A stretch of DNA of 64,000 nucleotides from Prevotellaceae bacterium. Its GTDB lineage: Bacteria > Bacteroidota > Bacteroidia > Bacteroidales > Muribaculaceae. The first letter of the stretch is position 1. Every line of letters begins with the position of its first letter. The DNA lies in assembly GCA_021772015.1 (NCBI GenBank), contig JAETNS010000005.1:1-64000 (forward strand), given 5' to 3'. The notes below the pieces were generated by a model. That model was given only the letters and a program-made list of their open reading frames with translations. It had not been told where the DNA came from and did not search any database. The translations under genes were made by a program, and so were the position numbers. This document shows positions 9,494-16,015 of this stretch, piece after piece.

Positions 9494-9557
9494 CTGTCAA
9501 GGGCTTTAAGGACTTTGATGAGTTTAAGGTCCTTAAAGTCCTTAAAGTCCTTGACAG
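9494..9557 (-). repeat. Intercistronic hairpin built of TTAAAGTCC repeats
   Basis: Arms 9494-9516 and 9535-9557 form a 23-bp stem with a single non-Watson-Crick pair. The right side contains tandem TTAAAGTCC units. It lies in the 138-nt gap between the surface lipoprotein gene and the next DUF4960-like gene, so it could set differential expression within the operon. Confidence 0.7.
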
Positions 9558-9608
9558 TCGGGATTTCAGGTGTGGAATTTTGTCTTGCTTGTAGTCTTCC
9601 TTGTGGTC

Positions 9609-10802
9609 TTACTGGAGGTAGTGGAGGATGTTGAGGGTCAGCTGCTCCACGTTGTGCTGATAGGGATTGACACCGGAGTTCTGGTTCCATTCGTAGGCGG
9701 CGAATCCGTTGGCCACGCAGCGGCCATGATCTCCGGCTGCGAAGAAGTCGACCAGACCGGCCACACAATGGTCGCGGACATGTCCCCATGTGGCGAGAAC
9801 CATAGAGTTTGTGGTCACTTCAAAGTTCTTGATCACGTCGGGCTGGTTGCCTTTGCCGTAGATGTTGCAGTCCCACATGCAGTTGTGGTCTTCGCGCTGG
9901 CCGGGACCGATCAGCGGGAGGCTGTTGTAGCCGTAGCCGTTTGGATCCTCCATAACGAGGCCCTTGAAGATAGCATGGGTAGTGCGGTCATAGTAGCCTT
10001 GGTCAGCACCGTCGCGGAAGTCCCATCCGAGGTGGGGATTGATGGTCCATACATCAGTCCCTGTCCCTCCGGCACCGTTGCCGAAGAGGGTAGGCTCCAT
10101 CCCTTCGGGGACGAATCCCAATGGGAGGGTTAGCTGGGTGGCCATGTTGGCGAGGTAGATCGAACCGCCGTTTGCCGAGTATTCGCGCAGGGCGGCAATG
10201 GTCTGGTCGGAGGATACCTCATGGGGAAGATTCTGCCATCCGAAGGGAAGCCCCATGCGGTCTATCTCTATCCATATCACAGAAACGATGTCTGGATCGA
10301 GCGAAGAGATCTCGGAGGGCTGGATGAAGATCGCGTTCTCCTGGGCTGCGAACCATGTGGCGGCTGCCTGCTCGTCATCGTCGGGAAGGTCGGCGATAGT
10401 CGGGGCGGTCATCAGGTAAGCCATCTTGGAAGCCACATAGGGGACGCTGGCGATGACGGAGACACCCTCGGAGACATACTTGCCGTCATATTCCACCTTT
10501 ACGGTGTAGACCAGCTGGCGGTCCATAGCCTGACCTTTGAGAGAGCAGGAGGTCGCATCGGCGGGGAGTAGTGTAGGCGCGCCGTTGTCACAGCTGACAC
10601 GAACGCCGGTGATGCCCGGCTGGGCCGGAAGCTGCCAGGTAAGCGTCACCGTGCGGCCGGTGACGGAGGCCTGGAGGTCGGAGGCGGTGGCCATCGCGGG
10701 CACCTCCGGATAGCCCTTGGGCTCGTAGTCGGAGCAAGAGCTGAGCAGGCCGCAGACGGTCACGGTCAGGAGGGCCAGCAGATATGATGAAATCTTTTTC
10801 AT
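9609..10802 (-). CDS. Surface glycan-binding lipoprotein (SusE/F position), FnIII-like plus DUF4960-like
   Basis: This 397-residue lipoprotein has a lipobox ending LLSSCSD. A fibronectin-III-like domain (about 40-125; VTLTWQLPAQPGITGVRVSC) is followed by one DUF4960-like domain (about 130-397; VSVIWIEIDRMGLPFGWQNL, GTDVWTINPHLGWDF, REDHNCMWD, VLATWGHVRDHCVAGLVDFF). It sits directly after susD (63-nt gap), the slot occupied in Bacteroidetes glycan loci by surface glycan-binding proteins; in the B. thetaiotaomicron levan locus that slot is BT1761. I infer a cell-surface fructan-binding role. Unlike the next three genes it is lipid-anchored and has no sorting tail. Confidence 0.85.
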   Translation of the reverse strand: MKKISSYLLALLTVTVCGLLSSCSDYEPKGYPEVPAMATASDLQASVTGRTVTLTWQLPAQPGITGVRVSCDNGAPTLLPADATSCSLKGQAMDRQLVYTVKVEYDGKYVSEGVSVIASVPYVASKMAYLMTAPTIADLPDDDEQAAATWFAAQENAIFIQPSEISSLDPDIVSVIWIEIDRMGLPFGWQNLPHEVSSDQTIAALREYSANGGSIYLANMATQLTLPLGFVPEGMEPTLFGNGAGGTGTDVWTINPHLGWDFRDGADQGYYDRTTHAIFKGLVMEDPNGYGYNSLPLIGPGQREDHNCMWDCNIYGKGNQPDVIKNFEVTTNSMVLATWGHVRDHCVAGLVDFFAAGDHGRCVANGFAAYEWNQNSGVNPYQHNVEQLTLNILHYLQ

Positions 10803-10823
10803 TGCTTAGGATAGGTGTTTGTT

Positions 10824-10859
10824 TAAGTAACTATTCAAAATGGGTTACCAGCTACTTAC
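10824..10859. repeat. Short palindromic relative of the repeat-element ends
   Basis: TAAGTAACT (10824-10832) and AGCTACTTA (10850-10858) flank TTCAAAAT and TTACC. This looks like the two ends of the 54272-54459 element joined without its interior. Located in the gap between susD and the surface lipoprotein gene. Confidence 0.4.
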
Positions 10860-10865
10860 ATGGTA

Positions 10866-12542
10866 TTATTGATAGAGATCGCCGGCATTGTCAACCTGGT
10901 TTACAGGGATCGGGAGATAGATCTCGTCGGCGGTAAGGTTGGCTCCCTCATAGTATGAGTGGATCTTGACCTCTGAGGCGTAATACTCGTTCATGGTCTG
11001 TACGACATTGCCCCAGCGTACGAGGTCGAACCAGCGGTGTCCCTCCATGGCAAGCTCGATGCGGCGTTCCATGCGGACGGCGCGGCGGGCGTAATCCTGG
11101 TTCCAGCCGGTAGCGGGATATTCCTTGACGAGATAGTTGGCCAGGTTGGGGTTGCAGTCGACGGGGGTGTAGGAGGGATCGACCGACCGGGCGGCCTTAC
11201 GGCGTATCTCGTTGATAAGCTCGCGGGCCTCGCCGAGATTCTTGTTCTGCTCGATCAGGGCCTCGGCCTTCATCAGCATCACGTCGGCATAGCGGATCAG
11301 GCTCCAGTTGAGCGAAGATGCTCCCCAAGGCACGATACCGGGTGTGCAGTAGGGGGATTCGGGGGCGGTGTAGGGCTTCTTGCCGGAATACTGGCCGTAA
11401 AGTTCCAGATTGCGGCACCATTTCTCGTTGTACATATGGCCGCGCCAGGGCATTCCGATACGGCCGAGGGTGAAATCAAGACGGGGATCGACGTTTCCGG
11501 GGTAGTCAGGGCCGTCGATGTTGTCGTTGTTGAACGAGCCGTCGAGGTAGGGAAGACCGTTCTCGTCGGTGCGGAAGGAGTTCACCAGGTTCTGTGAGGC
11601 GAGATAGAAGTCATCGCCGTTGCCGTAGAGGTTGCCTTCAGACCAGGTACAGTTCAGACAGTTGTTGAAGTTGAACTGGTCGGGAGAGTTGGCCGAGGAG
11701 AACTGGATGGCCATCACTGACTCGTACATGTTGTTGTACTCGGGCTTCGACATGTCGAGGAAGTTGGGGTAAAGCTCATACTGCCCGCTGGCGATGACAT
11801 AGCCGGCGTATTGCTCGACTTCGGCCCATGAGGAAGTGAAACAGCTGACGCGGGCGTGGATGGCGGCAGCCACATAGCGGTTGAAACGGCCCACCTGCTC
11901 CTGCTTTTCAGGCAACGCGAGGTAAGCGTCGGCCAGGTCCTTCTTGATGAAAGCGGCGATCTGGTCGCGGGAGTACTCGTCGGCGCGGCAGCTCGAGGGA
12001 TCGACAACATTCTCGTCGAAGTAGGGGAACTTCTGGAATATGCGGAGCATGTCGAAGTAGTAGTATGCGCGGAGGGTTTTCATCTCGGCCACGAAAGAGG
12101 CGCGGTTCTGGTCGGAGATCGCTCCGGAATTGAGGATGGCGCGGATAGCGGTGTTGCAGCGCGAGATTGAGTAGTAGTTGTTGCGCCATTTGAAGTTGGC
12201 GATGTCGTTGTCGCTCTGGACATTGCCGACTTCGAGCTGGTGCATGTAGCCTTCCATCGTGACTCCGTCGCCTCCCTTGAGGGCATCGTCGGAGCGGACA
12301 TCGAAGACCCAGTTGTTGATCGGGCCGGCGAAAGACTCGTTGTTGCCGAAATAATGGCAGAGGAGGGTGGCGTAGGCCGAAGTCATGAGATCGACAGCCT
12401 CCTCGTCACCGACCTGCTCGTCGGTGAATGATCCCTGGGGCTTGGTGTCGAGCAGGTCATTGCAGGATACCGACGCGAAGGCCATCGAGGCCAGGGCGGT
12501 GGCGCAAAGGGTGTTCTTTATGATGTTCTTATAGTTTTTCAT
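10866..12542 (-). CDS. SusD-like outer-membrane fructan-binding lipoprotein
   Basis: This 558-residue protein has a lipobox (ASVSCND) and the SusD/RagB all-helical layout. The N-terminal region carries LLDTKPQGSFTDEQV and the TPR-like helices. The C-terminal region carries RRAVRMERRIELAMEGHRWFDLVRWG, a hallmark of the family. SusD proteins form the lid of the SusC channel on the cell surface and capture oligosaccharide. It follows susC by 54 nt and belongs to the same minus-strand operon. The fructan substrate is inferred from the GH32 genes, permease and fructokinase around it. Confidence 0.95.
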   Translation of the reverse strand: MKNYKNIIKNTLCATALASMAFASVSCNDLLDTKPQGSFTDEQVGDEEAVDLMTSAYATLLCHYFGNNESFAGPINNWVFDVRSDDALKGGDGVTMEGYMHQLEVGNVQSDNDIANFKWRNNYYSISRCNTAIRAILNSGAISDQNRASFVAEMKTLRAYYYFDMLRIFQKFPYFDENVVDPSSCRADEYSRDQIAAFIKKDLADAYLALPEKQEQVGRFNRYVAAAIHARVSCFTSSWAEVEQYAGYVIASGQYELYPNFLDMSKPEYNNMYESVMAIQFSSANSPDQFNFNNCLNCTWSEGNLYGNGDDFYLASQNLVNSFRTDENGLPYLDGSFNNDNIDGPDYPGNVDPRLDFTLGRIGMPWRGHMYNEKWCRNLELYGQYSGKKPYTAPESPYCTPGIVPWGASSLNWSLIRYADVMLMKAEALIEQNKNLGEARELINEIRRKAARSVDPSYTPVDCNPNLANYLVKEYPATGWNQDYARRAVRMERRIELAMEGHRWFDLVRWGNVVQTMNEYYASEVKIHSYYEGANLTADEIYLPIPVNQVDNAGDLYQ

Positions 12543-12596
12543 CGTTATTTTATTGAAAGCGGTGTGGGATCCGCATGGTGACAGGATGAGAGAGGA

Positions 12597-15500
12597 TTAG
12601 AACTGGAGGTTGAGTCCGACGGTGAATGTACGCGGACGCGGGTAAGCTCCGTTGTCGATTCTCGCGCCGTATTCGCCGGGGAGGATCTCAGGATCGAGGC
12701 CTTTGTACTTGGTGATGGTGAAGACATTCTCTACCTGGCCGTAGACATCGAGATTGGCCGCGCCGATCTTCTTGATGAGATTCTTGGGCAGGGAGTAGGA
12801 GAGCTTCAGGTATTTCATCTTCATGTAAGAGCCGTTTTCGACATAGTAGGTCGAGAAGCGGGCCTCATTGTTGTCGTCGGTGAGCGACAGAGCCGGGATG
12901 TCGGTGTCGGTGTTGGTCGGAGTCCATGCGTTGAGGATATCCACGCCACGGTTGGTGGCCAGGTTGCCGTAGTTCATCGACAGGAGCTGACGCTTCATGT
13001 GGTTCTGGATGTCGAATCCGAAGTCGCCGGCGAAGAACATGTCGAGGGTGAACGCCCTGTATTTGAACGCGAGGTTGAGACCTAACGACAGGTCGGGATT
13101 GGGGTCGCCGATGATGCAGCGGTCGTTGTCGTCGATCACGCCGTCGCCGTTGAGGTCGCGGTAGATCAGGCGGCCGGGAGCTGCCCCGCTCTGGGTCGCG
13201 TGGTTGGCCACTTCCACATCATTCTGGAAGATTCCGTCGCAGACGTAGCCATAGTAGACACCCATAGGCTCGCCGGGGATCAGACGCTGGTCGCCGCCGA
13301 TGAATTTCTGACGGGAGTTGAGAGCCACAAGCTCATTCTTGTACTGCGAGATGTTGAGCGATCCGTTCCAGGAGAAGTCTCCGTACTGGGGTGAGTTGTA
13401 TGCCACGGTCACTTCCCATCCGTTGTTCTTCATGTCGCCGGTGTTGAGCCATACGGCGGCGTTCTCTCCGGCCACGTCAAGGGCGGGCGGGATGGTCAGC
13501 ATGTCTTTGGTCTTCTTGATATAGTAGTCGGCGCTTACGTTGATGGCTCCGTTGAGCAGCTGGAAATCAAGACCGATGTTGTTCTGGTAGGTTGTCTCCC
13601 ATTTCAGGTCGGGGTTGCCTGTCGAGGCAAGGGTGATACCTGAAGTTGTCGAGGAGTTGGTGCCGTTGATGTCATATGCTCCGTTGCCGGTGTTGAATAT
13701 ATAGGTAGAGTAGGCCGGGTAGAGGGAGGGGATGTTGGCGTTACCGTTCTGACCCCATGAGTAACGGATCTTGAGGTCGGTCAGGATCTCATTGTGGGGG
13801 AAGAATTCCTCCTGTGTGGGGCGCCATGCCAGGGAGAAGGCGGGGAAGACACCTGCGCGGTGGTCCTTGGCGAAGCGCGAGTTGGAGTCGCGGCGGATAG
13901 TGAAGGAGGCCAGGTAGCGGTCGGCGTAGTTGTAGTCGACTTTCCCGAAGAGGGAGAATACGCTCCACTGGGTCTTGCCTCCGCCGGCTTTCTGTACACC
14001 CGTTCCTGCTCCTACCTGCATGAAGTCCTTGTCCTCGAAGGCGAATTTCTCGCGGGAGCCGTTGAGATCCTTGAAAGTGTAGCCGATGGCCTCTGTACCG
14101 AAGAGCACATTCAGGTGGTGAACTCCGTTGAATGTCTTGTTGTAGTTGGCGGTGTTGGTCCAGGTCCAGGTGTCGCCCTGACCGTATACGCTTCCGACAC
14201 TGTTGACATCGCCGGGGTTGACGGTGCGCCCCAGGGTGACGTTGAAGTACTGGCTGTGTTCGATACCGATGTTTGATTTCAGGGTAAGACCCTCGATGGG
14301 TTTGACTTCAAGGTATGCGTTGCCGAGGATTCTCCAAGAGGAGAGATCGTTGTCGGCGGCGTTGGCGATCAGCTGCACGGGGTTGGCAAGGTCAGAGGCG
14401 ATCAATCCCAGAGGACGGGTCCACTCGCCGTTGAGACCCTTTACGGGAAGGGCCGGGTGCTGGCTCATGGCGGTGAAAGGTATACCTCGGTCACCGGCGA
14501 CATCCATGCCTCGGTTGGTCCAACGGGCCACCATCAGGTTCTCACCCACGGTGACGTATTTGTTGAAATCGTAGCGGGAGTTGATACGGGCGGAGTAACG
14601 CTCGTAGAAGGTATCCTTGATGTTACCGTTCTGGTTGATGTAGTTGAGGGAGAACATCACCGATCCTTTCTCGGTGTTGTTTGAGATCGACGCGGTCAGG
14701 TTGTTGGTCCAGGCTGTCTGGTAGACCTCGTCCTGCCAGTCGGTGTTGGTGGTCGGGAAGTTGGGGTTCCCGTCGACGAACTGCTGGAGGACGGGGGTCT
14801 CGCCGTTACCGTAAAGGACATGTGAGGGAGCGATGTTGGAGTTGCGCGAAGCGGCCCAGTAAGCGACACCCCACTGGGTTGCGTCAAGCATCTTGTGACG
14901 CTTGGCGATTGTCTGGGCGGATGCGGCATAGTTGACGTTGATGGTCATTCGGTCTCCCTTCCCCTGCTTGGTGGTGATGATCACTACACCGTTGGCGGCG
15001 CGGCTACCGTAGATAGAGGCGGACGCGGCATCCTTGAGAACCTGCATGGTCTCGATGTCGGAGGGGTTGATACAGTTGATGTTGTCGGTCGGGACTCCGT
15101 CGATGATGTAGAGAGGATCATTCGAGGAGTTGGCGGTCGACATACCGCGTACACGGATCGAGCCGGTTCCGCCGGGGGCAGCGTCAGGAACGACATTCAC
15201 TCCCGGAAGCTTTCCGGCCATCGAGTTCATGATGTTTCCGGAGTTCTCGCTGAGAGGCTCTTTCATATTCATCACCGCAACCGCGCCGGTAAGGTCAGCC
15301 TTGCGCTGTGTGGTATAACCGACAACCACGATCTCGTCAAGGGCGGCGGCGTTGTCTTTCAAGGTGATTGTCATCGAGGGTTCAGCCTTGACCGTCATAG
15401 GCTCATATCCTATGTAAGAGACCTGAAGGTCGGAACCCCGGGGTACTTTCATGGTGAAGTTGCCGTCAATGTCGGTCGAGGTGCCGGCGTTGGTGGCCAG

Positions 15501-15635
15501 GGAACGGACTGTCGCGCCTATAAGCGGCTCGTTGTCCGATCCTGAAAGCACCGTACCGCTGACGGTAATCTCTTGTGCTTGCGCGCCGATCACTGCCAGC
15601 AGCAGGAACAACGCATACAGGATTGTTTTTTTCAT
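12597..15635 (-). CDS. SusC-like TonB-dependent outer-membrane transporter
   Basis: This 1012-residue protein has a signal peptide (cleavage after AQAQ). An N-terminal carboxypeptidase-regulatory-like domain follows (about 22-95; VSGTVLSGSDNEPLIGATV), then the TonB-box region (DEIVVVGYTTQ) and the plug (SIRVRGMS, DPLYIIDGVP, ASIYGSRAANGVVIITTKQG). The beta-barrel ends in the aromatic LNLQF typical of outer-membrane proteins. It imports oligosaccharides captured by SusD, driven by TonB. It is first in the minus-strand operon, behind a -7 box at 15671-15678 and candidate HTCS sites further upstream. The barrel has no interruption and the length is normal for the family. Confidence 0.96.
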   Translation of the reverse strand: MKKTILYALFLLLAVIGAQAQEITVSGTVLSGSDNEPLIGATVRSLATNAGTSTDIDGNFTMKVPRGSDLQVSYIGYEPMTVKAEPSMTITLKDNAAALDEIVVVGYTTQRKADLTGAVAVMNMKEPLSENSGNIMNSMAGKLPGVNVVPDAAPGGTGSIRVRGMSTANSSNDPLYIIDGVPTDNINCINPSDIETMQVLKDAASASIYGSRAANGVVIITTKQGKGDRMTINVNYAASAQTIAKRHKMLDATQWGVAYWAASRNSNIAPSHVLYGNGETPVLQQFVDGNPNFPTTNTDWQDEVYQTAWTNNLTASISNNTEKGSVMFSLNYINQNGNIKDTFYERYSARINSRYDFNKYVTVGENLMVARWTNRGMDVAGDRGIPFTAMSQHPALPVKGLNGEWTRPLGLIASDLANPVQLIANAADNDLSSWRILGNAYLEVKPIEGLTLKSNIGIEHSQYFNVTLGRTVNPGDVNSVGSVYGQGDTWTWTNTANYNKTFNGVHHLNVLFGTEAIGYTFKDLNGSREKFAFEDKDFMQVGAGTGVQKAGGGKTQWSVFSLFGKVDYNYADRYLASFTIRRDSNSRFAKDHRAGVFPAFSLAWRPTQEEFFPHNEILTDLKIRYSWGQNGNANIPSLYPAYSTYIFNTGNGAYDINGTNSSTTSGITLASTGNPDLKWETTYQNNIGLDFQLLNGAINVSADYYIKKTKDMLTIPPALDVAGENAAVWLNTGDMKNNGWEVTVAYNSPQYGDFSWNGSLNISQYKNELVALNSRQKFIGGDQRLIPGEPMGVYYGYVCDGIFQNDVEVANHATQSGAAPGRLIYRDLNGDGVIDDNDRCIIGDPNPDLSLGLNLAFKYRAFTLDMFFAGDFGFDIQNHMKRQLLSMNYGNLATNRGVDILNAWTPTNTDTDIPALSLTDDNNEARFSTYYVENGSYMKMKYLKLSYSLPKNLIKKIGAANLDVYGQVENVFTITKYKGLDPEILPGEYGARIDNGAYPRPRTFTVGLNLQF

Positions 15636-15670
15636 GTTAAGTTAGATTGGGTTGATTGAATTTTCTGGCG

Positions 15671-15678
15671 CAAAAGTA
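15671..15678 (-). promoter_or_regulatory. susC operon -7 box
   Basis: On the minus strand the sequence reads ATTACTTTTGC, matching the Bacteroidetes -7 consensus TAnnTTTG, 36 nt before the susC start codon. No TTTG lies about 20 bp upstream, which fits a promoter that needs an activator. The divergent GH32 promoter has the near-identical ATTAGTTTTGC. Confidence 0.6.
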
Positions 15679-15733
15679 ATATCCAAGGCTTTCAGGAGGG
15701 TATCACAAAAGTTGCAACGGCTGTTAAAAATTA

Positions 15734-15771
15734 CGCAAAGCCGAAAAAATCTGATAAAAAGCCGAAAAAAT
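15734..15771 (-). promoter_or_regulatory. Candidate HTCS operator: two direct repeats 21 bp apart
   Basis: Two identical 14-bp copies (minus strand ATTTTTTCGGCTTT) lie at 15758-15771 and 15737-15750, exactly 21 bp apart, two helical turns. The promoter-proximal copy extends to TTTTCGGCTTTGC and ends 56 bp before the -7 box. A matching motif occurs 56 bp before the -7 box of the divergent GH32 gene. AraC-type HTH domains, as on the HTCS, commonly bind such repeats. The assignment is inference. Confidence 0.5.
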
Positions 15772-15806
15772 AGGGGTCAGGAAGGCCGGAAGCCAACGGG
15801 AGGGTC

Positions 15807-15969
15807 GGGAGTTATGAGAATTATGGGAGTTGTAAGTCATGGGAGTTATGGGAAGGCCGGGAGTTATGGGAGGACTGCAATGAGGTACGGCCTGCATATC
15901 AGGCGTGCATTATTCCCATAATTCCCGGTCTTCCCATAACTCCCATCACCCATAATTCTCATAACTCCC
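15807..15969. repeat. Large intergenic hairpin built from short repeats
   Basis: The left arm (15807-15827 and 15839-15871) pairs with the right arm (15949-15969 and 15914-15946): 21 bp perfect, an asymmetric bulge of 11 versus 2, then 33 bp with two G/T pairs, around a 42-nt loop. The arms are made of reiterated GGGAGTTATGGGA-like units. It begins 46 nt past the HTCS stop codon and may stabilise or end that transcript. Confidence 0.8.
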
Positions 15970-16015
15970 ATACCTCCTAATCTCTCCCCTTCTTCCTATC
16001 GCCCGCTGCGCCGGC

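Larger units (their letters stand above)
15636..16015. other. 380-bp intergenic region between HTCS and susC: promoter, operator candidate, giant hairpin
   Basis: Reading leftward (the direction of transcription) from the HTCS stop at 16016 there is a 54-bp imperfect hairpin (15807-15969). A direct repeat spaced 21 bp follows (15734-15771), then a -7-like box (15671-15678), then the susC start at 15635. The hairpin lies upstream of the susC promoter, so it belongs to the HTCS 3' end rather than to the susC leader. No small gene is apparent. Confidence 0.6.
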
